Assembly (NCBI GenBank): GCA_017480525.1 | Contig: JAFVAM010000044.1 | Location: 1-59,179, forward strand | Origin: Bacteroidales bacterium | GTDB lineage: Bacteria > Bacteroidota > Bacteroidia > Bacteroidales > P3 | Length of the DNA stretch: 59,179 nucleotides | Direction: 5' to 3' | Shown here: positions 33,871 to 42,603 of the stretch, in pieces | Numbering within the stretch: the stretch's first letter is position 1 | How the letters are laid out: each line of letters starts with the position of its first letter | Notes under the pieces: generated by a model | Databases searched by the model: none | Seen by the model: the letters and a program-made list of their open reading frames with translations, nothing else | Told to the model about the DNA's origin: nothing | Translations under genes and position numbers: made by a program

Positions 33871-33911
33871 TGCAAGACATAGCCCTCCCACAAAGGGAGG
33901 GATGTCTTGCA
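33871..33911. repeat. Long perfect inverted repeat (hairpin) upstream of dnaB
   Basis: TGCAAGACAT (33871-33880), a 2-base bulge, CCCTCCC (33883-33889), loop ACAAA, GGGAGGG (33895-33901), ATGTCTTGCA (33902-33911). This gives a 17-bp stem. No T run follows directly, so it is not a standard intrinsic terminator. It lies 58 bases before the dnaB ATG and after the small lipoprotein. Confidence 0.8.
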
Positions 33912-33968
33912 GTGGGTTGTCGGGTAAAAGAAACTTTTTTATTTCGAAAAAAAACAGACAAGTCGTAC

Positions 33969-35480
33969 ATGCCCACCACAGCAACAAGACGCAAGGACAG
34001 ACTGACATACGCGCAGGCATTCGACATCAACGGCAACACCCCACCACAGGCTATCGCCCTTGAAGAGAGTGTGCTGGGAGCTCTCATGCTCGATCAGACG
34101 GCTCTATTCAATGCCATCGAAACGCTCCACGAAGAATACTTCTACAAGCCCGAACACCAGACAATCTACAAGGCGATAAAAAAACTCTTCGAGCAGAGTC
34201 AACCTGTTGATCTCATGACCGTGGTGGAACGCCTGCGGGCTGATGGCGAGCTGGAAAACGCCGGTGGTGCCTATGCCGTCACAAAACTGACGGACAACGT
34301 GGTTTCTGCCGCCCACATCGAGTTCCACATCCGTGTACTTAGCGAGAAATTCATTCAGCGCGAGATGATTCGAATCTCGACGGAGACCATCACCGAGGCC
34401 TACGACGAGACGACCGATGTGGTGAACCTACTCGACAAGACCGAACAGCGTCTGATGGACATCAACGACAAGAATTTTCGGTCGGACTACCACCCGATGA
34501 GCGATTTTGTCAGCATGGCCATGGACCAGATCAAGGAAGCCGGCGAGAAGAGCGATGGCCTCAGCGGACTGGAGAGCGGTTTTGTGGACCTCGACCGCAT
34601 GACGGCAGGTTTCCAGCCCGGTACGCTCATTATCCTCGCTGCACGTCCTGCCATGGGTAAGACGGCCTGCGCCTTGAGCATGGCTCGCAACATTGCCGTG
34701 GACTTCCACAAGGCCGTGGCGTTCTTTTCCCTCGAGATGACGGGGCAAGAACTGGCCATGCGTCTCATCAGTAGCGAAGCCAAACTCTCTGGCGACAAGC
34801 TGAAAAAAGGCCATCTGGCGCCATACGAGAAGGAACAGCTCTACCGTGGTGCACAGCCCTTGAGCGCCGCCCCTATCTACATCGACGATACTCCGCAGCT
34901 CACCATCTTCGAACTTCGCGCCAAAGCCCGGCGACTGAAGCAGCGTTACGATATACAGATGATTTTCATCGACTATCTGCAGCTGATGTCGAGTGGCAAC
35001 AGCGACAATATGAACGGTCACCCTGAGCAGGAGATCAGCATGATCAGCCGTCAGTTGAAGTCCCTGTACAAGGAACTTGGCATCCAGGTGTTGGCCATGT
35101 CGCAGCTGAGCCGTGCTGTGGAGAACCGCGTGGGCAACAAGCCGCAGCTGAGCGACCTTCGCGAGAGCGGCGCCATCGAGCAGGACGCCGACATCGTGAT
35201 GTTTATCTACCGTCCTGAATACTATGGCATCCAGGAAGACGACCATGGCAGCACCCTCGGCATGGCCGACCTCATTGTGGCCAAGCATCGTAGCGGTGGC
35301 ACCGGCGACGTGCGCTTGCGCTTCGTCAAGGAGTTTGCCCGTTTTGAAAACAATCCGCAGGGGGGTGCCGACGGTTTCGGCATGCCGCAAAATGCCAACT
35401 TCGACCGCATGATTGTGGATTCGAGGATGAACGGTGACAACGGCCTCTCGATGCCCCCCGACGGCGATGTCCCGTTTTAA
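33969..35480 (+). CDS. dnaB: Replicative DNA helicase DnaB
   Basis: 503 residues from ATG 33969 (MPTTATRRKDRLTYAQAF); the frame is open further upstream through the hairpin but without homology. The N-terminal domain (PPQAIALEESVLGALMLD) is followed by a linker and the RecA-like ATPase: Walker A ARPAMGKTA at residues 225-233, FFSLEMTGQELAMRLIS, Walker B IQMIFIDYLQLM near 330, and SQLSRAVENR with LRESGAIEQDADIVMFIYRPEYY. It unwinds DNA ahead of the fork. No intein or insertion is present. It is 34 bases before the cysteine desulfidase gene. Confidence 0.95.
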   Translation: MPTTATRRKDRLTYAQAFDINGNTPPQAIALEESVLGALMLDQTALFNAIETLHEEYFYKPEHQTIYKAIKKLFEQSQPVDLMTVVERLRADGELENAGGAYAVTKLTDNVVSAAHIEFHIRVLSEKFIQREMIRISTETITEAYDETTDVVNLLDKTEQRLMDINDKNFRSDYHPMSDFVSMAMDQIKEAGEKSDGLSGLESGFVDLDRMTAGFQPGTLIILAARPAMGKTACALSMARNIAVDFHKAVAFFSLEMTGQELAMRLISSEAKLSGDKLKKGHLAPYEKEQLYRGAQPLSAAPIYIDDTPQLTIFELRAKARRLKQRYDIQMIFIDYLQLMSSGNSDNMNGHPEQEISMISRQLKSLYKELGIQVLAMSQLSRAVENRVGNKPQLSDLRESGAIEQDADIVMFIYRPEYYGIQEDDHGSTLGMADLIVAKHRSGGTGDVRLRFVKEFARFENNPQGGADGFGMPQNANFDRMIVDSRMNGDNGLSMPPDGDVPF

Positions 35481-35514
35481 ACAGCAAGTGTAAGAGAAAA
35501 GATAATCTAAATTT

Positions 35515-36807
35515 ATGGAAGAGAGTCTTCGAAAAGAGTTGAAAGAGATTTTGCAGCAGGAGGTGGTTCTTGCCACAGGGTGTACGGAGCCTGGCGCCGT
35601 AGCGCTCTGTGTGGCCAAGGCGTGCGAGATGCTTGGCAGCGAACCTGAACGCATTGTGTTGCGGCTGAGCAAGAATGTGTACAAGAATGCCATGGGAGTG
35701 GGTATTCCCGGCACGGGGATGATTGGCTTGCCCATAGCGGTGGCCATGGCGGCCACACACGGCAACTCTTCCCGTGGCCTCGAAGTGCTGACATTGCCTG
35801 AAGCGGATGTGGCCGATGCCAAGCGATGGCTGGCCAACAATGGCGATCGTATAGAGATAGGTGTCAAGGAGACGAGCGACAAACTCTACATCGAGTGCCA
35901 CTGTGTCGCAGGCGGGCATTCGTCGGTGGCAGTCATCTCTTGGCGCCACACGAACTTCATCTTCCTCAAACGCGACGACCAGGTGCTTCTCGACCATAAG
36001 CAGGGACTCTTCCAGCAGGCCGAAGAAGACCTCGACCCGACGGTGGAGAACCGTCAGCGTCTCGACCTGACGGCACGCATGGTCTACGACTATGCCACAA
36101 CGGCACCCTTGGAGGAACTTGCGTTCTTGCGCGAGACGGTGGACTACAACGTCGCCGCATCGGAATGCGGACAGGAGGGAATGGGTCTGCATACGGGACA
36201 GATTCTGATGGAGCAGAGCCATGGCGACACTGTACACACCGTGGTGGCTCGCACTGTGGCCGCCAGCGATGCACGCATGGACGGATGCACCAAGCCTATT
36301 TACAGCAACTCGGGGTCGGGCAACCAGGGTATCGCCTGCACCCTGCCGCCCTATTTCTACGGCAAGATGCGCGGTTGCAGCGACGAGCAGATTCTCCGTG
36401 CGCTGACGATGAGCCACTTGATGTCTATTTATATCAAGCGTGGCATCGGGCGCTTGAGCGCACTTTGCGGCATTGTCAATGCTACCATGGGAGTCAGCGC
36501 AGCGCTGACCTACTTGGAAGGAGGAACCTACGAGCAGGTGTGCTATGCGCTTAAGAACATGATCAACACCATTGCAGGCATGGTGTGCGACGGTGCCAAG
36601 CCCAGCTGTGCGCTGAAGATGAGCGTGGGCCTCTACAGTGCCTTCGTATGTTCCGAGTTGGCCATGCACGACCGTGTGGTGGACCGCACCGACGGCCTCA
36701 GCGAGAGCGACATCGATTGCTCCATACACAACCTCGGCCGTCTCGGCAAAGAAGGCATGAACCAGACCGACGACTGCATCCTCGACATCATGACCCACAA
36801 GAAATAA
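35515..36807 (+). CDS. L-cysteine desulfidase / UPF0597 serine dehydratase-alpha family protein
   Basis: 430 residues, the usual length for CyuA/YhaM-type proteins, which use a [4Fe-4S] cluster to break cysteine into pyruvate, ammonia and sulfide. TGCTEPGAVALCVAKA at residues 21-36 is the N-terminal signature; IYSNSGSGNQGIACTLP, MRGCSDEQI, LSALCGIVNATMG and MVCDGAKPSCALKM supply conserved cysteines for the cluster. It lacks a signal peptide and is cytoplasmic. It may be co-transcribed with dnaB, with which it has no known link. Confidence 0.88.
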   Translation: MEESLRKELKEILQQEVVLATGCTEPGAVALCVAKACEMLGSEPERIVLRLSKNVYKNAMGVGIPGTGMIGLPIAVAMAATHGNSSRGLEVLTLPEADVADAKRWLANNGDRIEIGVKETSDKLYIECHCVAGGHSSVAVISWRHTNFIFLKRDDQVLLDHKQGLFQQAEEDLDPTVENRQRLDLTARMVYDYATTAPLEELAFLRETVDYNVAASECGQEGMGLHTGQILMEQSHGDTVHTVVARTVAASDARMDGCTKPIYSNSGSGNQGIACTLPPYFYGKMRGCSDEQILRALTMSHLMSIYIKRGIGRLSALCGIVNATMGVSAALTYLEGGTYEQVCYALKNMINTIAGMVCDGAKPSCALKMSVGLYSAFVCSELAMHDRVVDRTDGLSESDIDCSIHNLGRLGKEGMNQTDDCILDIMTHKK

Positions 36808-36818
36808 GACCACTTCAA

Positions 36819-36851
36819 CCGATAGGTGTTGATAACTTTATCTGCTATCGG
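36819..36851. repeat. Weak inverted repeat after the desulfidase gene
   Basis: CCGATAG (36819-36825) and CTATCGG (36845-36851) could pair across a 19-base loop. No T tract follows, so terminator function is uncertain. Confidence 0.3.
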
Positions 36852-36874
36852 GTGGCCAGTAACAAAAAAATACC

Positions 36875-36882
36875 TATTTTTG
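36875..36882 (+). promoter_or_regulatory. Bacteroidota -7 element (TATTTTTG) for the PUR/parAB cluster
   Basis: TATTTTTG matches TAnnTTTG and lies 33 bases before the ATG at 36916. It probably drives the PUR, parA, parB and DUF5683 genes, which are tightly packed. Confidence 0.5.
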
Positions 36883-36915
36883 CAAATCGAATTTTAACGC
36901 AATAAAGCAGAGTTT

Positions 36916-37254
36916 ATGGACAACAAAGAGCAAAGAAAAGAAGAGCTGTACAGTCAGGCCATCCCCGCCGGAAAGCGCAGATATTTCTTCGATGTGAAAG
37001 AAACCCGCGGTGGCGACAAGTTCATCACCATCACCGAGAGCCGCAAACTTTTCGACAACAACACGGGCGAAGTATACTTCGAGAAAAACAAGATGTTCCT
37101 CTACAAGGAGGACTTCGACAAGTTCCGTCAAGGTCTCGACAACGCCTTCTCGTTCATCGAGACGGGCATCGTTCCGCCGCCTGTCGTGGTGGAGGACAAC
37201 TGGCACAGCGAGAACGGCGAAAGCAGACTTGACGAGATTGACTTTAAGTTCTAA
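36916..37254 (+). CDS. PUR family nucleic-acid-binding protein (DUF3276)
   Basis: 112 residues, cytoplasmic. The segment AGKRRYFFDVKETRGGDKFITITESRKL followed by YFEKNKMFLYKEDFDKFRQGLDNAF is a PUR-alpha-like beta-beta-beta-helix repeat; the Bacteroidota and Borrelia single-repeat proteins bind single-stranded nucleic acid as dimers. The C-terminus is acidic and disordered. It ends 6 bases before parA, which suggests co-transcription and possibly a role near chromosome maintenance genes, though that is inference. Confidence 0.88.
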   Translation: MDNKEQRKEELYSQAIPAGKRRYFFDVKETRGGDKFITITESRKLFDNNTGEVYFEKNKMFLYKEDFDKFRQGLDNAFSFIETGIVPPPVVVEDNWHSENGESRLDEIDFKF

Positions 37255-37260
37255 CCTGCG

Positions 37261-38034
37261 ATGGCAAAGATAATATCTGTGGCCAATCAGAAGGGCGGGG
37301 TGGGGAAGACCACCACGGCGGTGAACCTCAGCGCCGCGCTGGCGGTGTTGGAAAAGAAGGTGCTGCTGGTGGACTGCGACCCCCAGGCCAACGCCTCCTC
37401 CGGCCTTGGTCTCAACCCCGACGAGTTGGAGAAGAGTGTGTATGACTGCATCCTCGGACAGGCACAGGTGCAAGATGTCATCTTCGAGACCGATACCCCC
37501 AACCTCGACCTGCTGCCCACGCGCATCGACCGTGTGGGCGCCGAGGTGGAACTCATCAACGAGAAAGGCCGCGAGCAGTTCCTCGCCAGGGCGTTGGCTC
37601 CGGTGAAGGACAACTATGACTTCATCATCATCGACTGCTCGCCATCGCTGGGACTCATCACCATCAACGCCCTCACGGCATCGGACTCTGTCATCATCCC
37701 CATCCAGAGCGAATACTTCGCCCTCGAGGGTCTGGGCAAGCTCCTCAACACCGTGCGTATCGTGCAGACCCGCCTCAACCCCGGCCTCTCCATCGAAGGA
37801 CTTCTCATCACGATGTATGACAACCGCCTCCGTCTGGCACGTCAGGTGGTGGAGGATGTGCGGAGCCATTTCAAACAGATGGTTTTCAACACACTCATCT
37901 ACCGCAACACCAAACTTGCCGAGGCTCCCTCCTACGGGAAGAGCATCATCATGCACGATGCCGCCTCGACGGGTGCCGTCAACTACCTCAATTTGGCGCA
38001 AGAGATTCTTGTGAGAAACAGTACACAAAAATAA
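37261..38034 (+). CDS. parA: Chromosome-partitioning ATPase ParA/Soj
   Basis: 257 residues. The deviant Walker A KGGVGKTTT is at residues 11-19 after MAKIISVANQ, with VNLSAALA, DCDPQANASSGLG, Walker B-type YDFIIIDCSPSLGLIT and the C-terminal VIYRNTKLAEAPSYGKSI-like stretch. It lacks the N-terminal DNA-binding domain of plasmid type Ia ParA, so it is the chromosomal Soj type. It is followed 4 bases later by parB, the usual pair for moving replicated origins. Confidence 0.95.
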   Translation: MAKIISVANQKGGVGKTTTAVNLSAALAVLEKKVLLVDCDPQANASSGLGLNPDELEKSVYDCILGQAQVQDVIFETDTPNLDLLPTRIDRVGAEVELINEKGREQFLARALAPVKDNYDFIIIDCSPSLGLITINALTASDSVIIPIQSEYFALEGLGKLLNTVRIVQTRLNPGLSIEGLLITMYDNRLRLARQVVEDVRSHFKQMVFNTLIYRNTKLAEAPSYGKSIIMHDAASTGAVNYLNLAQEILVRNSTQK

Positions 38035-38038
38035 CAGT

Positions 38039-38923
38039 ATGACTAACAAAAAGAGTGGAGGCCTGGGGCGCGGACTGAGTTCTATCCTGCCCGACACCAA
38101 GGAGTTCGAGGTGTCGAACACCGTGACGGCGGCCATCAGTACCATACCCCTCGACAAGATTGAAGCCAACCCCTACCAGCCCCGCAAGGAGTTTGCCCCC
38201 GAGGCCCTGGAGGAGTTGGCGCAGTCCATCCGTCAGCAGGGAGTCATCACGCCTGTCACCGTACGCAAGATGCCCGACGGAACCTACCAGCTCATCGCCG
38301 GCGAGCGCCGCTGCCGAGCCTCCCAGCTGGCGGGTCTCATGGAGGTGCCTGCCTATGTGCGTGTGGCTACCGACAACCAGATGATGGAGATGGCACTTGT
38401 GGAGAACATCCAGCGCGAGAACCTCAACGCCATGGAGGTGGCGCTGGCCTACAAGGCCCTCATCGAGGAGTGCCGACTGACCCACGACCAACTCAGCGAG
38501 AAAGTGGGCAAGAACCGCTCCACCATCACAAACTACCTCCGCCTGCTCAACCTGCCTGCCGAGACTCAGTTGGCCCTCAGCAACGACCAGATCAGCATGG
38601 CTCATGCCCGTGCCCTGGCAGGGGTGGAGGACGTCACACTCCATCTGGAAATTCTCCATGCCATCATCGACCGCCATCTCTCTGTGCATCAAGCCGAGGA
38701 GATGGCCAAGAACGCCAAGAAGAAGCCTGTCGTCGCTGTCAAGAAACGGGGCGAGCTGCCTGCCGTGCATGCCGCGGCGCAGAGCCGCCTGAAGGATTAT
38801 CTCCAGTCTTCCGTGGAAATCAAGCGCTCGCAGCGCGGCAAGGGTTCGCTGACCATCCTTTTCAACTCCGACAGCGACTTCGACCGCATCATGTCCCTGT
38901 TGGAAACAAAGGGAGGCAAATGA
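38039..38923 (+). CDS. parB: Chromosome-partitioning protein ParB
   Basis: 294 residues. The N-terminal GGLGRGLSSILPDT interacts with ParA; the CTPase domain has NPYQPRKEF and LIAGERRCRASQLAG with ENIQREN; a helix-turn-helix follows (LSEKVGKNRSTITNYLRLLNLP) and a C-terminal dimerisation region ends near LLETKGGK. It binds parS and slides as a CTP clamp. I found no parS-like 16-mer in this window. The TGA overlaps the next ATG (ATGA). Confidence 0.95.
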   Translation: MTNKKSGGLGRGLSSILPDTKEFEVSNTVTAAISTIPLDKIEANPYQPRKEFAPEALEELAQSIRQQGVITPVTVRKMPDGTYQLIAGERRCRASQLAGLMEVPAYVRVATDNQMMEMALVENIQRENLNAMEVALAYKALIEECRLTHDQLSEKVGKNRSTITNYLRLLNLPAETQLALSNDQISMAHARALAGVEDVTLHLEILHAIIDRHLSVHQAEEMAKNAKKKPVVAVKKRGELPAVHAAAQSRLKDYLQSSVEIKRSQRGKGSLTILFNSDSDFDRIMSLLETKGGK

Positions 38924-39531
38924 GCGTCACAACGAGAGACAGAGGGAAAGGTGTGCCGATGATTGTCGGTATGCTTTTCCTTCTTCTTTTTTCGGCCATG
39001 CCTTCGATGAAAGCCATGGCGCAGGACACCACCTTCACTCCGTCAGTCGTCACGCCTGCCAACGCTGTCGTTTCTGTGGTGGTTGAGGAGCATTCGGCTC
39101 GCAAGGCACTGCTGTGGTCGCTGCTGCCTGGCGGCGGCCAGGTCTACAACGGCCAGGCCTGGAAAGTACCCGTCATCTATGGCGCTTTTGCCGGCATGGG
39201 CTATGCCATACACTACTACTACTCGCGCATGACAATGTTCAAGGACGAGTATCTCTATCGCGTCAACAACGGCGGTGCCACCAACCTCGACGACTATGCA
39301 TCCTATCCCACGTCGAACATCTACAACCTCTACAACTCATACAACCGCAATTTCCAGCTCATGGTGATTATCACCGTGGGCATATATGCCCTCAATCTGG
39401 TCGATGCCTACGTCTTCGGCCACCTCTACGACTTCCAGATCAGCGATGATCTCTCGCTCTCCCTTTCTCCGAGCCTGCTGCCAACCCCCGGGGGATTCCA
39501 GCCCTCCTTCGGCCTCACCCTCAGCTTTTGA
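38920..39531 (+). CDS. DUF5683 membrane/envelope protein
   Basis: 203 residues from the ATG that overlaps the parB stop; the frame is open upstream only as a parB shadow. A signal-like segment (about residues 13-34, ending MKAMAQ) is followed by HSARKALLWSLLPGGGQVYNGQAWKVPVIYG, a P-G-GGQxYN motif typical of DUF5683/TM2-like proteins, and hydrophobic stretches around residues 90-105 and 150-170. Linkage to parAB is frequent in this phylum as far as I recall. Function unknown. Confidence 0.85.
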   Translation: MSVTTRDRGKGVPMIVGMLFLLLFSAMPSMKAMAQDTTFTPSVVTPANAVVSVVVEEHSARKALLWSLLPGGGQVYNGQAWKVPVIYGAFAGMGYAIHYYYSRMTMFKDEYLYRVNNGGATNLDDYASYPTSNIYNLYNSYNRNFQLMVIITVGIYALNLVDAYVFGHLYDFQISDDLSLSLSPSLLPTPGGFQPSFGLTLSF

Positions 39532-39608
39532 AAAAAATAATCTCTTGCCGACATAAAATAAAATAAGATAGTAACACGTTAATATAAGCAAACAAAAATC
39601 AATCACAC

Positions 39609-40316
39609 ATGATGAATTCACTCCTTATGATTCAGAGCGATTCTGCCGTGCAGACGGCAGTGGAGACTGTCGCCGCCCCGGCGGAGAGCCAGAGCATGAC
39701 CCTCTGGCAGATGGCTGCGAGCGGCGGATGGATTATGCTTGTGCTGGGCCTTTTGCTGGTGCTGGCAGTCTACATCTTTGTCGAACGCTACATCACCCTC
39801 AGCGCCGCCCTCAAAGGCGAGGCCGACAATGTCTTCATGAAGAACATCCGCCAATATGTCCATGAGGGCAACCTCGACGAGGCTCGCAGCCTCGCCAAGC
39901 AGACCTCCACACCGCTGGGACGCATGATTGACAAGGGTTTCTCGCGTCTTGGCCGTCCGTTGCCCGACATCCAGGCTGCTATCGAGAACGAAGGCAAGCT
40001 GGAGGTCGCCAACCTCGAAAAACGCGTCTCCATGGTGGCCACCGTGGCCTCCTTGGGACCCATGCTCGGCTTCCTCGGCACCGTCACCGGCATGATCACT
40101 GCCTTCCAGGACATGTCGCATGCCGGCAACAACATCAGCATCCAGACCCTCTCCGACGGCATCTCCACAGCCATGGTCACCACCGTCGGCGGTCTCATCG
40201 TCGGCATCATCTGCTATTTCCTCTACAATCTCCTCGTCACCCGCATCAACAAGGTGGTCTTCGAACTTGAGGTCCGCGCCAACGAATTCATGGATCTCCT
40301 CCACGAACCCGCCTGA
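39609..40316 (+). CDS. exbB: MotA/TolQ/ExbB proton channel family protein
   Basis: 235 residues. An N-terminal polar tail precedes the first membrane segment (about residues 38-58, WIMLVLGLLLVLAVYIFVERY), a cytoplasmic helical region follows, then two segments: VSMVATVASLGPMLGFLGTVTGMITAF (about 135-162) and TVGGLIVGIICYFLYNLLV (about 192-212). GTVTGM is the conserved TolQ/ExbB motif. With exbD and the TonB-like gene it forms a proton-driven energy-transduction complex in the inner membrane. ATG 39612 is an equally possible start. Confidence 0.93.
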   Translation: MMNSLLMIQSDSAVQTAVETVAAPAESQSMTLWQMAASGGWIMLVLGLLLVLAVYIFVERYITLSAALKGEADNVFMKNIRQYVHEGNLDEARSLAKQTSTPLGRMIDKGFSRLGRPLPDIQAAIENEGKLEVANLEKRVSMVATVASLGPMLGFLGTVTGMITAFQDMSHAGNNISIQTLSDGISTAMVTTVGGLIVGIICYFLYNLLVTRINKVVFELEVRANEFMDLLHEPA

Positions 40317-40377
40317 ACGGCAGGGGAGTGGACTGTCTCCGCTGCAACACGAAAAAACGCATAACCTTGCAACCGTT

Positions 40378-40791
40378 ATGATCAACCTACAGAATCAAAT
40401 CAAGATAGAGAACTCGTCGTCGAGCATGAGCGACCTGGTCTTCCTGTTGCTCATCTTTTTCATGATCACCTCCACGCTCATCAGCCCTAACGCCATTCCC
40501 CTCCTGCTGCCAGAGAGCAGCAGCGAGACGCGTGTCAAGCAGGACGTGACGGTATATATCGACGACGCTTTCAACTTCTACATCGGCACCGAGCCTGTCA
40601 CCGTCGCCAACCTCAAGGATGGCCTCGCCGCGCAGCTGGCCGCCAACGCTGAGGACGGTGTGGTTCTCCGCGCCGACAAGACCGTTCCCGTGGAGCATGT
40701 GGTCACCGTTATCGACGCCGTCAATGCCGTCAACAACGCCACCGGCGCCAACCACAAAGTCATCCTGGCCACGTCGCCCAAGCAGCAGTAA
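40378..40791 (+). CDS. exbD: ExbD/TolR biopolymer transport protein
   Basis: 137 residues from ATG 40378. A short cytoplasmic start (NQIKIENSSSSM) is followed by a single membrane segment SDLVFLLLIFFMITSTL with the essential proton-carrying aspartate at residue 19, and a periplasmic ExbD domain (VTVYIDDAFNFYIG, VVLRADKTVPVEHVVTVIDAVN). It lies 61 bases after exbB and 25 bases before the TonB-like gene. Confidence 0.93.
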   Translation: MINLQNQIKIENSSSSMSDLVFLLLIFFMITSTLISPNAIPLLLPESSSETRVKQDVTVYIDDAFNFYIGTEPVTVANLKDGLAAQLAANAEDGVVLRADKTVPVEHVVTVIDAVNAVNNATGANHKVILATSPKQQ

Positions 40792-40816
40792 TAAACAATC
40801 CAAAAGAGCAGAAACC

Positions 40817-41569
40817 ATGTCAACCAAGGTCAAATCCGCCATCGCCACCTTCGCCTTCGTCGTGCTGCTCGTCCTGCTGATGTTCTTCGTCAGTGGCTAT
40901 CGCTACGTGCCGCCTACGCCGCCCCCTCCCGAAGAGGGTGTAGAGGTGTCGCTGGGCGACAGCGACTTCGGCTCCGGCGAAAGCCCTGACCCTGCCAGCC
41001 AGGCTGCCAGCTATGCCCCACCCGCCGCACAGCAGCAGGTGGCCACGCAGAACAGCCAGCCCTCCATCCCCGTGCATTCGTCGCCCAACCCCGGCAACAT
41101 CACCAACCCCGCCGCCGTGCAGCAGCCTGTGGTGGAGAACAAGGAACCGGAAATCAACAGGAACGCCCTCTTCCCAGGCAAACGCAACCAGCAGAGCGGC
41201 ACCGGCAGCAAAGGCGACAGCCAGGGACAGGGCAACCAGGGCAGTCCCAACGGCACCCCCAACAGTTCCAACTACACCGGCAACGGCGGCACTGGAGGCA
41301 ACTACAGCCTCAAGGGCCGCAGTGCTGTGTCGCTCCCCAAACCGGACTACAACTCCAACCAGCAGGGCAAGGTCGTTGTCCGCATCTGGGTCAACCAGCG
41401 TGGCGAGGTGACGCGCGTCGAGGCTCCCTACCAGGGGTCCACCGTCACCACGGGTCGCCTCGTCGAACAAGCCAAGGCTGCCGCCCGCCGCGCCCGCTTC
41501 AACGCATCCACCGACTCGCCCGAAGAGCAGATCGGCACCATCACCTATAAGTTCGAGACGGGATTATGA
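40817..41569 (+). CDS. TonB-like energy transducer
   Basis: 250 residues from ATG 40817. One membrane segment at about residues 9-28 is followed by YRYVPPTPPPPEE (proline-rich), a long Gln/Asn/Pro/Gly-rich linker (residues 50-160) and a C-terminal domain KVVVRIWVNQRGEVTRVEAPYQ to TYKFETGL resembling the TonB/TolA C-terminal fold. It would transmit the energy of the ExbB/ExbD motor to outer-membrane proteins. Whether it serves TonB-dependent receptors or a Tol-type role cannot be decided. Its stop overlaps the hslR start by ATGA. Confidence 0.88.
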   Translation: MSTKVKSAIATFAFVVLLVLLMFFVSGYRYVPPTPPPPEEGVEVSLGDSDFGSGESPDPASQAASYAPPAAQQQVATQNSQPSIPVHSSPNPGNITNPAAVQQPVVENKEPEINRNALFPGKRNQQSGTGSKGDSQGQGNQGSPNGTPNSSNYTGNGGTGGNYSLKGRSAVSLPKPDYNSNQQGKVVVRIWVNQRGEVTRVEAPYQGSTVTTGRLVEQAKAAARRARFNASTDSPEEQIGTITYKFETGL

Positions 41570-41937
41570 GACTCGACAAATACCTCTGGGCCGTGCGCCT
41601 CTACAAGACGCGCTCCATTGCCGCCGATGCCTGCGCCAACGGTCGTGTAAAACTTATGGCCGATGGCCGCGAACTCAAACCATCCCACGATGTCAAGGTT
41701 GGCGAGCGCTATGGCCTCAACCTCGACGGCCTGCACAAGGAGGTCGAGGTGCTGTCGCTGCCGCCCAACCGCGTCGGCGCCCCTTTGGTGCAGGGGTTCA
41801 TGATCGACCGCACCCCTGAAGAGGAATACGAGCGCATACGGATGGCGCGCCAGTATGTCTTCGAGAAACGTGACCGCGGCGTCGGCCGCCCCACCAAGCG
41901 CGAGCGCCGCGAGATAGAGGAATTCAAGTACAAGTAA
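41566..41937 (+). CDS. hslR: S4-domain RNA-binding protein, Hsp15 type
   Basis: 123 residues. An S4 domain at residues 1-60 (MRLDKYLWAVRLYKTRSIAADAC, NGRVKLMADGRELKPSHDVKVG) is followed by a charged helical tail (KRDRGVGRPTKRERREIEEFK), as in Hsp15, which rescues stalled 50S subunits that carry peptidyl-tRNA. Translationally coupled to the TonB-like gene by ATGA, although no functional link is known. Confidence 0.9.
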   Translation: MRLDKYLWAVRLYKTRSIAADACANGRVKLMADGRELKPSHDVKVGERYGLNLDGLHKEVEVLSLPPNRVGAPLVQGFMIDRTPEEEYERIRMARQYVFEKRDRGVGRPTKRERREIEEFKYK

Positions 41938-42020
41938 GAAAAATCCAAAAAATAAAAATATTTTTCCTGACGTTGTGCAATAAAAAATATTCATTCAGTA
42001 CCTAATTACGATTCGAGCCA

Positions 42021-42554
42021 GTGGAAGACAAAGAGATAGTCGAAAAAATCCTTGCCGGCGACACCGAACAGTACGCCGAGATAGTGCGACGCTACCAGCA
42101 AATCGTGGCAAACCTCAGCTACAAGCTCTGCGGCACCCGCTTGGAGGTAGAAGAAGTGACACAGCAAGTATTCGTCGAACTCTATACGGCCCTGCCGCGC
42201 TTCCGCTTCGATTCGAAACTGAGTTCTTTCATCTATCGCATCACCGTCAACGTGGTCTGCAAGATGCTCAACCGCAGCAAGCGCTACGTGAGCACCGACC
42301 AGTATGAGAACCGCCCCGAAGAGCCGTCGACGGACCGCAACGCCGAGCAGCAGATTATCCACTCCGAGCAGCTCGAGGCCCTGCGCGCCGCCATAGGCCA
42401 CCTCAAGGACGAGCAACGCACCGCTCTGGTGCTCTACACTTTCGAGGACTTCTCCTACCAGCAGATTGCCGACGTCATGCAGTGTTCCCTCGCCAAGGTG
42501 GAATCGCTCATCTTCCGCGCGAAAAAGAACCTGGCCAAGGTGATGAAACGATGA
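42021..42554 (+). CDS. ECF-type RNA polymerase sigma factor
   Basis: 177 residues from a GTG start (42021); no in-frame ATG is available nearby. Region 2 spans about residues 20-90 (YRQIVANLSYKLCG-like YQQIVANLSYKLCG, VEEVTQQVFVELYTALPRF, SSFIYRITVNVVCKMLNR). Region 4 spans about 115-170 (LKDEQRTALVLYTFEDFSYQQIADVMQCSLAKVESLIFRAKKNL). It lacks regions 1 and 3. It is followed 49 bases later by a small membrane protein that may be its anti-sigma partner and then by a Spy-like periplasmic protein. Confidence 0.93.
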   Translation: MEDKEIVEKILAGDTEQYAEIVRRYQQIVANLSYKLCGTRLEVEEVTQQVFVELYTALPRFRFDSKLSSFIYRITVNVVCKMLNRSKRYVSTDQYENRPEEPSTDRNAEQQIIHSEQLEALRAAIGHLKDEQRTALVLYTFEDFSYQQIADVMQCSLAKVESLIFRAKKNLAKVMKR

Positions 42555-42603
42555 ACTCCCTCCTTCGGGTCGCGAATCGCAAAAAAAAGGTAAAAAAACG
42601 AAA

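Noticed and set aside
34428..36813. Long minus-strand frames opposite dnaB and the cysteine desulfidase gene
   Set aside because: Both plus-strand genes are complete and recognised; the minus frames have no motif and cross gene boundaries.
36808..38923. Possible origin or parS site near dnaB/parAB
   Set aside because: No dnaA, no cluster of DnaA boxes and no match to the GTTCCACGTGGAAC type of parS was found; TGTTGATAA at 36827 is an isolated partial match.
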